Source: Prochlorococcus sp. AG-418-D13
Lineage (GTDB): Bacteria; Cyanobacteriota; Cyanobacteriia; PCC-6307; Cyanobiaceae
NCBI GenBank assembly: GCA_003214315.1
Contig: QCLU01000005.1
Location: 62,001-126,000 of the forward strand
Direction: 5' to 3'
DNA length: 64,000 nucleotides
Of the stretch, positions 37,080-46,198 are shown piece after piece. Position numbers and translations under genes: made by a program. Numbering within the stretch: position 1 is the stretch's first letter; every line of letters begins with the position of its first letter. The notes beneath the pieces are model-generated. The model made no database searches. It was not told where the DNA came from and was given only the letters and a program-made list of their open reading frames with translations.

Positions 37080-38576
37080 TTATTTATTTTGAGAACTTAC
37101 AAAATTGTTTATGGTTTGAATTTCAAAATCCATCATTTCTTTAGTTAGACCAGGATAAGTCCCAAGGAAAAGAGTATCTTCCATAATTTGATCTGATCCC
37201 TCGGTTTCTGCAGCTAATCTAAATGCATCAGGTCTATTATTTTTTAGTTCAACAAAAGCCGGCTGTCTTATTAAATTGCCGCCAAAAAGCATTCTGTTAC
37301 CTATTTTGTTTGCATCTAAATTTTTAGCTAAATCTGTTCTAGAAAATGAACTATTTTCCTTCACAGAAATTTTAAAACCAAACCAAGAGCAATCTGTTCG
37401 ACATCCAGAATCATCCCATATAAATCCTTTATCTCCATCCCAACTAATTGCATGAGTAGGTAATGCAAAATCTAAAGAACCTTCACTCTTTTTTAGTCCT
37501 CCCCTTAGATAATTCCAATTTTGTTTTCTAGTTTCAATGAACTCAGAGAGCCTTTTAAGTTGAATTCTTCCTATAGATGCCTGAATATCTAATGGTTTAA
37601 GGTTAAAACCCAGATGACTATATGTGTATTTATGATCATACCCCTTGGGCAAATCTCCAAGTTGCCAATCAAATCTTTTATTACATGTATTATCTATTCC
37701 ACTTGGGCACCAACAATCCCTACCCCAATCTCTAAAACTCTCAGCTATTACTGCTAATTTAGTACTATTAATAATATTTACTGCTCCGCCTTCACCCATA
37801 GTTAAATGATGAGGTGGGTAGAAACTTTGAGTACTAATATCTCCCCAAGTCCCTGTCCATCTGACAATATTGTTAGGACCATCATCTAAGCCGGGACTAT
37901 TTTGAAAGAAACCAAATTTATTAGCGATATCTTTTGGCATTGTATAACTACATCCAAGAGCATCACAATTATCTTCAATTAACCAAAGATCATACTTTTT
38001 ACAAAATTCAATTGTTTTTAGTAATTCAAAGGGATTACCCAGAGCATGTGCCATCATAACGGCTTTAGTCTTTCCAGGGTTATATGCACTTTCTAACTGT
38101 TCACATTTTGCATTTCCAGTAGTCGGATCTGCGTCGATAAAAACTGGAACTGCTCCTACTTGAATAATAGGAGCGACAGTAGTTGGGAATCCTGCTGCAA
38201 CAGTTATAACTTCGTCCCCAACGTTTATTCTTTTTTTATAAGGTAATTTATGTGAAGTTAAAGTAGAAATTGCTATTAAATTTGCGCTAGATCCAGAGTT
38301 AACTAATAAGCACTTTTTTGCCCCTAAAAAACCCCCTAGTTCTTTCTCCATTGCACTTCCTTCATTTCCAAGAGTTAACCAGAAATCTAATGTAGTAGAA
38401 ATTGCTGCCTCTACTTCATCTTCAGTAAAAACCCGTCCGGCATATGGAATGGGATGTCCCATTTTCCATTCAGACCTTAATTCATCAGAACCAGGTCTAA
38501 AAGAAGAATGCGCCTTTATGGAATATTCTCTAGTCAACTCTAAGATTTTTCTTTTTATATCTTTTAAATTTTCCAA
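37080..38576 (-). CDS. rfbH: CDP-6-deoxy-L-threo-D-glycero-4-hexulose-3-dehydratase (RfbH/E1-type)
   Basis: The 498-residue PMP-dependent iron-sulfur enzyme belongs to the DegT/DnrJ fold but has His (SFYPPHHLTMGEGG, His256/257) where aminotransferases have the PLP-binding Lys, the hallmark of E1 dehydratases. The [2Fe-2S] cysteines are C209, C288, C290, C298 in the pattern C-X78-C-X-C-X7-C; the classical enzyme has C-X57-C-X-C-X7-C, so about 21 residues are inserted (roughly 212-240). With the next two genes it makes CDP-4-keto-3,6-dideoxyhexose precursors. The partner reductase E3 is not seen here. Confidence 0.93.
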   Translation of the reverse strand: MENLKDIKRKILELTREYSIKAHSSFRPGSDELRSEWKMGHPIPYAGRVFTEDEVEAAISTTLDFWLTLGNEGSAMEKELGGFLGAKKCLLVNSGSSANLIAISTLTSHKLPYKKRINVGDEVITVAAGFPTTVAPIIQVGAVPVFIDADPTTGNAKCEQLESAYNPGKTKAVMMAHALGNPFELLKTIEFCKKYDLWLIEDNCDALGCSYTMPKDIANKFGFFQNSPGLDDGPNNIVRWTGTWGDISTQSFYPPHHLTMGEGGAVNIINSTKLAVIAESFRDWGRDCWCPSGIDNTCNKRFDWQLGDLPKGYDHKYTYSHLGFNLKPLDIQASIGRIQLKRLSEFIETRKQNWNYLRGGLKKSEGSLDFALPTHAISWDGDKGFIWDDSGCRTDCSWFGFKISVKENSSFSRTDLAKNLDANKIGNRMLFGGNLIRQPAFVELKNNRPDAFRLAAETEGSDQIMEDTLFLGTYPGLTKEMMDFEIQTINNFVSSQNK

Positions 38577-39677
38577 TTAGTTATTTTTATCTATATATAA
38601 AGATAGATCATTAAGGCAACTTTCAAGGGGTGATTTTGTTTTTAATGTAAAATTTTTATACCAATTAATTGTTATATCTATGGTCTTGCAAAAATCCCAT
38701 CTTGGTTTCCAATTAAGAATATTATGAGCTTTATCAATTACTAAATTAAGCTTACCAGCTTCATGAAATTTCTCATTATTATTTTGAATAATATAATTTC
38801 CCTCCCAATATTTCAGACATTCATGAACCAACTCTAGAACTGATTTATTTGCTTCTAATTCAGGTCCAAAGTTAAATGGAGAACAAAATAAATCATTTTC
38901 CTCAGAGTGTAATTTTTCTGCAAGTAAAATATACCCTGAAAGTGGTTCAAGAACATGCTGCCATGGTCTTGTGGAGGATGGATTCCTTATAATGATTTCT
39001 TTATTTTTTTCAAGTGATCTTATTACATCTGGCACAATTCTATTTTCTGACCAATCTCCACCACCAATGACATTTCCAGCTCTAGCTGATGCGATTGAAA
39101 AATTTGTTTTTTGGTATTGGTTTGAGCTATAAAAACTTTCCCTCCAACTATGAATGGCTATTTCACAAGCCGCTTTGCTACTACTATATGGGTCTAAACC
39201 CCCTAATTTATCAATTTCTCTATATCCATAAGTCCATTCATTATTTTCATAAACTTTATCTGTTGTTATAAAAACAACACTGCACTTTTTATCCAAATAA
39301 GAAATTTCATTAAGAAGATTTACAGTTCCCATTACATTTACCTCCCATGTTTCAAGAGGTTTTTCATATGAAGTTATTACCAAAGGTTGAGCCGCTAAAT
39401 GAAAAATAATATCAGGTTTATATTTTTTTATTATTTCCCCAAAAGCTTTTTTATTTCTTATGTCACAAATATGATGTTTAATCTGATCTTTTAGATTCAA
39501 AAGATCAAATAAATTTTTCTCATTTTCTGGTTCTAAACCTATTCCAATAACATCGCACCCCATTTGCAAAAGCCATAAACTTAACCAGCCGCCTTTAAAT
39601 CCAGTATGACCAGTTATAAGAACTTTTTTATTTTCCCAGAAACTTTGGTTTGGGACTTTTCTTTTTTGCAAATTCAT
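38577..39677 (-). CDS. rfbG: CDP-glucose 4,6-dehydratase
   Basis: The 366-residue SDR-type dehydratase has the nucleotide loop VLITGHTGFKGGWLSLWLLQ characteristic of RfbG/DdhB, IFHLAAQPLV, and the catalytic YGYREIDKLGGLDPYSSSKA region (Tyr-x-x-x-Lys with SSS). It converts CDP-glucose to CDP-4-keto-6-deoxyglucose. Its stop abuts the rfbH start region (stop 38577, start 38576), and rfbF lies 3 bp upstream, so the three genes form one operon. Confidence 0.96.
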   Translation of the reverse strand: MNLQKRKVPNQSFWENKKVLITGHTGFKGGWLSLWLLQMGCDVIGIGLEPENEKNLFDLLNLKDQIKHHICDIRNKKAFGEIIKKYKPDIIFHLAAQPLVITSYEKPLETWEVNVMGTVNLLNEISYLDKKCSVVFITTDKVYENNEWTYGYREIDKLGGLDPYSSSKAACEIAIHSWRESFYSSNQYQKTNFSIASARAGNVIGGGDWSENRIVPDVIRSLEKNKEIIIRNPSSTRPWQHVLEPLSGYILLAEKLHSEENDLFCSPFNFGPELEANKSVLELVHECLKYWEGNYIIQNNNEKFHEAGKLNLVIDKAHNILNWKPRWDFCKTIDITINWYKNFTLKTKSPLESCLNDLSLYIDKNN

Positions 39678-39680
39678 TTT

Positions 39681-40451
39681 TCAACTCCAGCATTTCCAGG
39701 GTGATTTAGAATTTTTCCATAATTCATCTAAGTACATCTTATCTTTCAAAGTATCCATTGGTTGCCAAAATCCATTATGATGATAAGCAGATAATTCCCC
39801 ATTCTCAGCTAATTTCTTTAAAGGATATTGTTCCCATACAGATTGATCTCCCTCTATATAATCAAAAACTTCTGGCTCTAAGACAAAAAATCCTCCGTTA
39901 ATCCAATTGCCATCACCTTTTGGCTTTTCTTGGAAAGAAAGTACTTTACCTCTTTCAAATTCAAGAGATCCAAATCTTCCCGGAGGTTGTACTGCAGTAA
40001 GAGTTGCTTTTGAATTATTTTTTTTGTGGAAACTAATTAGTTCTTTAATATTTATATCAGCAACACCATCACCATAAGTAAAACAAAAAGTTTCATTATT
40101 TATATACTTGAAAATTCTCTTTAACCTTCCTCCAGTCATTGTTTTTTCGCCAGTGTCAACAAGTGTGATATTCCAAGGCTCTGCGACACTAGAATGCACT
40201 TCCATTTTATTATCTTTCATATTAAATGTTATGTCAGAAGAATATAAAAAATAATTCGAAAAGAATTCCTTAATAATATACCCTTTGTATCCACAACAGA
40301 TAATAAAATCATTGATTCCATAATGGCTATAAATTTTCAAAATATGCCAAAGTATCGGCTTATTTCCTATCTCTACCATTGGTTTTGGCTTGATTGATGT
40401 TTCTTCAGAAAGTCTCGTTCCAAAACCACCAGCAAGTATTACAGCTTTCAT
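39681..40451 (-). CDS. rfbF: Glucose-1-phosphate cytidylyltransferase
   Basis: The 256-residue enzyme has the start MKAVILAGGFGTRLSEETSI and KPKPMVEIGNKPILWHILKI that separate cytidylyl- from thymidylyltransferases, plus CFTYGDGVADI and the INGGFFVLEPEVFDYI region. It makes CDP-glucose, opening the CDP-deoxyhexose route. It is divergent from the SDR-cyclase-TDP-aldolase set across a 209-bp spacer (to the SDR start at 40661). Confidence 0.97.
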   Translation of the reverse strand: MKAVILAGGFGTRLSEETSIKPKPMVEIGNKPILWHILKIYSHYGINDFIICCGYKGYIIKEFFSNYFLYSSDITFNMKDNKMEVHSSVAEPWNITLVDTGEKTMTGGRLKRIFKYINNETFCFTYGDGVADINIKELISFHKKNNSKATLTAVQPPGRFGSLEFERGKVLSFQEKPKGDGNWINGGFFVLEPEVFDYIEGDQSVWEQYPLKKLAENGELSAYHHNGFWQPMDTLKDKMYLDELWKNSKSPWKCWS

Positions 40452-40660
40452 TTATTTAAATATACATTTGCTTATTATCGCTAATTATTAAAGAAATTTC
40501 TAGTTTATTTAAATTAATCATATTTTTGAAATTTTTATCTAAGAATTGAGAACTCTACTCGAAAAAATTATGGCTGCTTCACAAAGACAAATTAAATTAA
40601 CCTTTTCAAAAGAATATGAGATAATGATTCAAAACAAACCTCTAAATTATTCATTAAAAA

Positions 40661-41365
40661 ATGGTCAGAAAGAATGCTTTAATTTTTGGGTCAAGTGGAA
40701 CAATTGGTTTTTCAATTTACGAAAAAATTTTGTCATCGGGGAACTACGATATATTTACAGCAGGTAAATCAAATAATAAACAATCAAAAAAACATATTTT
40801 TACAAATTACGATTCTGAAAAAATAAATGATTCTTTTATTAATCTTCCAGAATTAGAAGTTATAATATGGGCGCAAGGTTTAAACTGTTCTGATAAAATT
40901 TCTGATTTCAAGTTTAAAGATTTAAATAATCTTTTAAACTCAAATGTAATTTTTATTGCAGCCTGTATAAATAATCTAAGTAATTTAAAAAAAATTAAAA
41001 ATGGTGCAAGGCTTCTTATAGTCAGCTCTATTTGGCAAATAGAGAGCCGAAAAAATAAGTTTTCATATACCGTTTCAAAATCTGCTTTACAAGGACTGAT
41101 TAAATCTAGCGCCATAGATTTAGGTGAGAAGAATATAATAATAAATGCAGTTTTACCTGGGGTTATTGATTCACCTATGACCAGAGAAAATCTTTCTGAA
41201 GAGCAAATTGATCAAGTAAAGAAACAAACAGCATTAGAAAGACTTCCTAAACCTGAAGATATTGCTAATGCGGCATACTTTTTAGTATCAGATAATAACA
41301 AATCTATTACAGGCCAATCTCTTATAGTTGACTGTGGATTTATAAGCTCCAAAAGTAATCTTTGA
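40661..41365 (+). CDS. Short-chain dehydrogenase/reductase
   Basis: The 234-residue classical SDR has the cofactor loop ALIFGSSGTIGFSIYEKILS, the NNL region and the catalytic IVSSIWQIESRKNKFSYTVS then KSALQGL (Ser, Tyr-x-x-x-Lys). VLPGVIDSPMTREN and the C-terminal SITGQSLIVDCGF complete the family pattern. It is the first gene of a five-gene set with cyclase, TDP enzyme, aldolase and reductase, probably reducing or oxidising the sugar ring ketone. Its stop lies inside the next gene's start region. Confidence 0.9.
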   Translation: MVRKNALIFGSSGTIGFSIYEKILSSGNYDIFTAGKSNNKQSKKHIFTNYDSEKINDSFINLPELEVIIWAQGLNCSDKISDFKFKDLNNLLNSNVIFIAACINNLSNLKKIKNGARLLIVSSIWQIESRKNKFSYTVSKSALQGLIKSSAIDLGEKNIIINAVLPGVIDSPMTRENLSEEQIDQVKKQTALERLPKPEDIANAAYFLVSDNNKSITGQSLIVDCGFISSKSNL

Positions 41366-41376
41366 TAAATACAATT

Positions 41377-42465
41377 ATGAAAATTTTTTCAGAACTCACT
41401 ATTAAGAGCTCCCTTACAAATTATAAAGTCATCTTCGCGGAAGATGATAATTTAAGAAGCTGGGTACCTTCTGGGAGTTTTTATTTGGTAGATGACTTTT
41501 TCAAAGGTAAACTAAGCATTTCAAAAGAAGAAAACGTATTTTGGATCAAAGCAAATGAGGATGCAAAATCATTTGTAAAACTCAATGAAATTTTTATTTC
41601 TCTCAAAAAATTTGGCTGTAATAGAGAATCTTCTATTACTGCAATAGGAGGGGGAGTGGTACAAGATATTGCAACTATTATCTCTTCTTTATATATGAGA
41701 GGCATAAATTGGAATTATGTTCCCACAACTTTTTTAGGAATGACTGATTCATGCTTAGGGGGGAAAAGTTCAATTAATGTTGATCAATATAAGAACTTAA
41801 TTGGTAATTTTCATCCTCCAAAAAATATTGAAATTATGCCATCACTAATAAAAACATTACCAAAAACTGAATTATTAGCCGGTTTAGCAGAATCGGCCAA
41901 GATATGTTTTTGCTCTGGAAATTTATCTTTTGAAAAATATTTAGAATATTCTAAGCCACTTATAAAAAACAATTGGTCTAATAAAGATTTACTTAAATTA
42001 CTTAAGCATACACTTGGGATAAAGAAATGGTTTATAGAAAAAGATGAATTTGATATTGCTGAAAGGAAACTATTAAATTATGGACATACATGGGGTCATG
42101 CTCTCGAGTCTGCAACCAACTTTTTAATCCCACATGGTTTAGCCATTGCAATTGGTATCTTAGCTTCTATATTATTTAAGAAAAAAGCTAATAATTTTAA
42201 AAAACTTTATGAACATTGTTTTGAAATAATTATCCCTGTCTTAAATAAAAAAGATATCGAAACATTTGATGATTCCAAATTCATAACTGCTTTTAATTCT
42301 GATAAAAAACACACTCTTTCTAATTATCGTTTAATTATTCCAACTAATGATATGAATGCTGTTTTAGGTGTAGAAGAATTGCAAATCAAAAGATCATCTC
42401 AGAATTTAAATGATATATTAAGCGCAATGCAAAAAACTTTAGATTTAATTAAAGAAAGACTTTAA
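41377..42465 (+). CDS. Dehydroquinate-synthase-like cyclase
   Basis: The 362-residue protein (from ATG 41377; a TTG at 41362 overlapping the SDR stop would add 5) is an AroB-family sugar-phosphate cyclase. It keeps the NAD-binding GGGVVQDIAT (91-), VPTTFLGMTDSCLGGKSSIN, and the metal ligands Glu172 (GLAES), His237 (LNYGHTWGHALES) and His253 (PHGLAIAIG). The usual GGGVVGD Gly is Gln and HGEAV is HGLAI, so it is probably not the housekeeping dehydroquinate synthase; 2-epi-5-epi-valiolone or 2-deoxy-inosose-type cyclisation are possible. Its context points to sugar rather than aromatic amino acid synthesis. Confidence 0.85.
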   Translation: MKIFSELTIKSSLTNYKVIFAEDDNLRSWVPSGSFYLVDDFFKGKLSISKEENVFWIKANEDAKSFVKLNEIFISLKKFGCNRESSITAIGGGVVQDIATIISSLYMRGINWNYVPTTFLGMTDSCLGGKSSINVDQYKNLIGNFHPPKNIEIMPSLIKTLPKTELLAGLAESAKICFCSGNLSFEKYLEYSKPLIKNNWSNKDLLKLLKHTLGIKKWFIEKDEFDIAERKLLNYGHTWGHALESATNFLIPHGLAIAIGILASILFKKKANNFKKLYEHCFEIIIPVLNKKDIETFDDSKFITAFNSDKKHTLSNYRLIIPTNDMNAVLGVEELQIKRSSQNLNDILSAMQKTLDLIKERL

Positions 42466-42478
42466 AATAATATTAATA

Positions 42479-44290
42479 ATGAAATTTTCCGATTCGATAG
42501 CCAAATATTTAATTAAGTCAAACTTTACACATTGTTATTTTGTAGCAGGCGGTAATATTATGCATCTTATTAATTCCTTTAGAGAAAGTTTTTCTTGTAT
42601 ACCTGTTGTTCATGAGGTAGCTGCAGTAATTTCTGCTGAATATCATAATGCAAATTATAATTCCGGGAAAATAGATAAAAATATTAAAAAAGCTTTTGCC
42701 CTTGTAACTGCAGGTCCTGGTTTAACAAATACTATGACTGGCTTAGCTGGGGCATGGTTAGAAAGCAGAGAATTACTACTTTTAGGAGGACAAGTCAAAG
42801 TAGAAGATTTAGCGTTTAAAAAAGTGAGACAATTAGGGATACAAGAAATAAATGGAGTCGAAATTTCAAAGCCTATTTGTAAAAAAAGTTTATGTCTACA
42901 ACAACCCATAAATGAAAAAGATTTTTGCAAATTAATTTCTGCAAGTTGGGAGAATAGGCCTGGGCCAGTATTTATAGAATTACCTTTGGATGTTCAGGCT
43001 GCAGATGATACGTTTTGTTCTTCTAAAGAAATAGAAAATCCTAACAATTGTTTTGTGACAAAAAATCCTTTAAAAAATGCAAATGCATCTACAATTGCAG
43101 ATGTAGCAAAAAAAATAAAGAATTCAAAAAAACCAGTTTTCCTTATTGGTGGAGGAATTTCTGCTAATAAAGCTTGGGAATTAGAGAGTATCCTTAATAA
43201 ACAGTCGATTCCAATTATGACTACTTGGAATGGTTCTGATAGATATGGCTCAAATCATAAAAATTATTTTGGCAGGCCTAATACTTGGGGAATGAGATAT
43301 AGCAATATAATCCTACAAAATTCGGATTTTGTTTTAGCATTGGGAACTAGATTAGGTTTACAACAAACAGGATTTAATTGGAAAGAATTTATTCCTAAAG
43401 GAGAACTGATTCAAGTTGAAATTGATCCATCAGAATTAAAAAAAGACAATCCAAAAATAACAAAAGGCATTGAAGCAGATGCAAATAATTTTCTAGAACA
43501 AATACTAAGTTTAGATTTAGGTATTCATCATGGATGGTTAAATTGTTGCTCAAAAATAAAAGATTTACTGCCATTATCTGAGAAAGTGAATAAAACTCCA
43601 AAAGGATATTTAAATCCATTTGATATGGTAATTAAACTCTCAGAGATTACAAGCAGTGATGATCATATAGTTCCATGTAGTAGTGGAGGAGCTTTTACTG
43701 TAATGATGCAAGCTTTTGAAGTTAAACAATCCCAAACTATGACTAGTAATAAGGGATTGGCTAGTATGGGATATGGATTATCTGGAGCAATTGGTTCTGC
43801 AATTTCTGATCCAAGCAATAGAACTATTTTAGTCGAGGGCGATGGAGGATTCGCTCAAAATCTACAAGAGATGGCAACTGTTTCGTCGAATAATCTAAAC
43901 ATTAAAATATTTCTCTTTTGTAATGAAGGATACGCTTCAATAAGGATGACGCAGAAGAATTACTTTAAAGGTAATTACATTGGATGTGACAAAAAATCAG
44001 GATTAGGATTTCCTGACTGGCAGAAAATTTCTTCCGCCTACAATATCAAAACTTATGAATTAGCAAAAAATTGGTTTAACGATAGAAAATTCCTAGATTT
44101 ATGGGAAGCAAAAGAACCGTCTCTCTTTATTGTAAATTTACATCCTGAGCAAACTTACTTCCCAAAAATTTCAAGTCGAGTAAAGAATGACGGAAGTATG
44201 GAGTCTAATCCTCTTCATATAATGACTCCAGAATTAGATAAAAATATTCAAGAAAAACTAGATACTTTTCTTAATAAAAGTATGAATTAG
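42479..44290 (+). CDS. Thiamine-diphosphate-dependent enzyme (acetolactate synthase-like)
   Basis: The 603-residue protein has the three-domain TDP fold: Glu46 in VVHEVAAVISAEYHN activating the cofactor, a central domain with FLIGGGISANKAWELESIL and YSNIILQNSDFVLALGTRLG, and the C-terminal diphosphate/Mg motif EGDGGFAQNLQEMATVS (GDG 454-456) ending at Asn482. It lies 2 kb from CDP-deoxyhexose genes. YerE, an enzyme of this fold, adds a two-carbon unit to a CDP-deoxyketohexose to make yersiniose; a comparable carboligation here is possible. Substrates are inferred, not shown. Confidence 0.85.
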   Translation: MKFSDSIAKYLIKSNFTHCYFVAGGNIMHLINSFRESFSCIPVVHEVAAVISAEYHNANYNSGKIDKNIKKAFALVTAGPGLTNTMTGLAGAWLESRELLLLGGQVKVEDLAFKKVRQLGIQEINGVEISKPICKKSLCLQQPINEKDFCKLISASWENRPGPVFIELPLDVQAADDTFCSSKEIENPNNCFVTKNPLKNANASTIADVAKKIKNSKKPVFLIGGGISANKAWELESILNKQSIPIMTTWNGSDRYGSNHKNYFGRPNTWGMRYSNIILQNSDFVLALGTRLGLQQTGFNWKEFIPKGELIQVEIDPSELKKDNPKITKGIEADANNFLEQILSLDLGIHHGWLNCCSKIKDLLPLSEKVNKTPKGYLNPFDMVIKLSEITSSDDHIVPCSSGGAFTVMMQAFEVKQSQTMTSNKGLASMGYGLSGAIGSAISDPSNRTILVEGDGGFAQNLQEMATVSSNNLNIKIFLFCNEGYASIRMTQKNYFKGNYIGCDKKSGLGFPDWQKISSAYNIKTYELAKNWFNDRKFLDLWEAKEPSLFIVNLHPEQTYFPKISSRVKNDGSMESNPLHIMTPELDKNIQEKLDTFLNKSMN

Positions 44291-44355
44291 CTTTTAATAG
44301 AGCAATTTTTTATTATATTAAAACCTTAAAGAAAATTTAATAAAAGGTTTATTTG

Positions 44356-45159
44356 ATGAATATACTCGAAAAAAAGATGGCTGAAATACTAAAAAAGGGT
44401 GTCGAAGAATTTGGTGTTATTGGAACTAAAGCTGAATTTGAAGCAGAGGGGACAAGAACAGATGAGCTTTTGAGATTAATGGAAATAGCAAACAAAACAG
44501 GAGCCAAAGTTGGTCTGAAAATTGGAGGATGTGAAGCTATCAAGGATCTATATGAATCAAAACAATTAGGGGTAAGTTATATTATTGCGCCAATGGTTGA
44601 GACACCATATGCTTTACAGAAATTTATAAATGCAAAGAATCTAGTTTATTCTGAAGAAGAAGCAAAAGATACAAAATTCTTATTTAATTGCGAAACTAAA
44701 ACAACTGCAAATAATTTTGAGGAGATGATAAATATATTAAAAAAAAATGAAAAACCAATTGATGGCGTCGTTTTTGGGAGAGTAGATTATGTTGGATCCC
44801 TTGGCTTAAATAGAAACAATATTGAATCTGAAGCTGTAACAAATAAAGTTCTACATATATCAAAACTATGTAAAGAAAATGATCTAGAATTTGTAGTAGG
44901 AGGAGCAGTATCTTTTGATGCCAGAGAAAATCTGAAAAAGTTTAAATCATCACATTTATCAAGATTTGAAACAAGAAAAATTATATTTAATTCTGAAGCC
45001 TTAACGCTAAATTCATTAGAAACAGCCTTAAAAGATGCTGTTCAATTTGAACTTTTATGGCTTACTAATAAGAGAGAATATTACTCTAGGATGTATAAAG
45101 AAGATGATAAGAGAATTGAAATGTTACAAGCAAGATGGGATATTTTAGAGGGTTATTAA
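44356..45159 (+). CDS. HpcH/HpaI-type aldolase (citrate lyase beta-like)
   Basis: The 267-residue TIM-barrel aldolase has TGAKVGLKIGGCEAIKDLYE (about 55-75), SYIIAPMVETPYALQKFI with the metal-binding Glu, and GVVFGRVDYVGSLGLNRNN near the active site. The start is ATG 44356 (TTG 44353 is one codon upstream). It follows the TDP enzyme by 65 bp. Such enzymes cleave or form C-C bonds using pyruvate or a related 2-oxo acid; in this set it could supply or remove a carbon unit on the unusual sugar. Confidence 0.8.
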   Translation: MNILEKKMAEILKKGVEEFGVIGTKAEFEAEGTRTDELLRLMEIANKTGAKVGLKIGGCEAIKDLYESKQLGVSYIIAPMVETPYALQKFINAKNLVYSEEEAKDTKFLFNCETKTTANNFEEMINILKKNEKPIDGVVFGRVDYVGSLGLNRNNIESEAVTNKVLHISKLCKENDLEFVVGGAVSFDARENLKKFKSSHLSRFETRKIIFNSEALTLNSLETALKDAVQFELLWLTNKREYYSRMYKEDDKRIEMLQARWDILEGY

Positions 45160-46084
45160 TATACTAAAAAAAACGAGTGAAATCTTTGTCCTAACTGGAG
45201 CTACAGGTTGGGTAGGTAGGCACTTTCTTCATGAACTTCAAAAAATAATTCCAATGGAGGTTTTTAATGAAGAAGTTTTAGCATTTGGTAGTAAATCTTC
45301 TCAAGTTTATAGTACAGCTTATAAAAATAAGATTCTTATTCCAATTCATCCTTTATCCGAAATAAAAAACTTATTAGATAAAAAAAGAAACTTTTTTATA
45401 ATTCATTGCGCCTTTTTAACTAGGGAAAAAATTAGTTATTACGGAATCAATAATTATATTGAGATCAATAAAAACATACTCAAGAATATTGAGTTCGCTT
45501 TAAATGTTTGTGATACGAAAAAATCTGTATTAATCTCCTCAGGGGCCGCAGATTCTATCGCAAAAAATAAAAGAAATAATATGGATATAAATAAGGATCC
45601 ATATGGCGTACTAAAGTTTCAAGAAGAAAAACTATTTCAGAGACTTTCAAACTGTTTAATAATGAGAATCTATGGGCTAACAGGAAAATTCATTAGAGAT
45701 CCGAATATTTTTGCATTTGGGAATTTTTTATTATCAGCAAAAAATAAAGAATCAATTTCAATTAAATCGCAAAGGGATGTCATAAGAAGTTATGGATATG
45801 GAAATGAGATTGCAAGAGCTAGCATTTATTGGCTCCTAAAAGAAAAAAATCATGCAACAAAATTAATAAACGCTGCAACACATACCACTAGTCTGCTGGA
45901 TTTAGCAAAATTAATAAGTGATATTTTTGATTTGCCTGAGGTAATTTATAATTTTGATAAAACTCTCAAAAAAGATATTTATGTCTGTGAAAATTTAGAA
46001 TTCAGACATTTTTTAAAGAATTTGAATATTAAGCCATCTAGTATGGAGATACAAATTATAAAAACTTATAATTATTTAAATTAA
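45155..46084 (+). CDS. NAD-dependent epimerase/dehydratase-like protein without standard start
   Basis: The first ATG (45254) lies after the nucleotide-binding loop: the in-frame upstream part reads EIFVLTGATGWVGRHFLHEL, an essential Gly-x-x-Gly-x-x-Gly motif. Between the upstream stop (45146-45148) and 45254 there is no ATG, GTG or TTG; ATT 45155 or ATA 45161 are the only near-start codons, the former overlapping the aldolase stop. The full protein is about 309 residues. YGVLKFQEEKLFQR carries the Tyr-x-x-x-Lys site. It belongs to the preceding operon and likely reduces or epimerises the sugar product. Confidence 0.75.
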   Translation: MNILKKTSEIFVLTGATGWVGRHFLHELQKIIPMEVFNEEVLAFGSKSSQVYSTAYKNKILIPIHPLSEIKNLLDKKRNFFIIHCAFLTREKISYYGINNYIEINKNILKNIEFALNVCDTKKSVLISSGAADSIAKNKRNNMDINKDPYGVLKFQEEKLFQRLSNCLIMRIYGLTGKFIRDPNIFAFGNFLLSAKNKESISIKSQRDVIRSYGYGNEIARASIYWLLKEKNHATKLINAATHTTSLLDLAKLISDIFDLPEVIYNFDKTLKKDIYVCENLEFRHFLKNLNIKPSSMEIQIIKTYNYLN

Positions 46085-46198
46085 ATTTAAAATACTTCAA
46101 TAGCTCTTTCTTGAATTTCTAAGAACTTTGAAAATTAAAGATTTGATTATAATGATTTTTTGAATGAATTTCTTTGTAAATAGAAAATAAAGAAGATT

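Noticed and set aside
40546-40767. 73-codon plus-strand frame overlapping the SDR start
   Set aside because: It overlaps the well-supported SDR gene in another frame by over 100 bp and shows no family features.
41362-42465. Calling the cyclase aroB (housekeeping dehydroquinate synthase)
   Set aside because: Two family-conserved positions differ (Gln in GGGVVQD, Leu in HGLAI), and it lies among sugar genes rather than shikimate genes.
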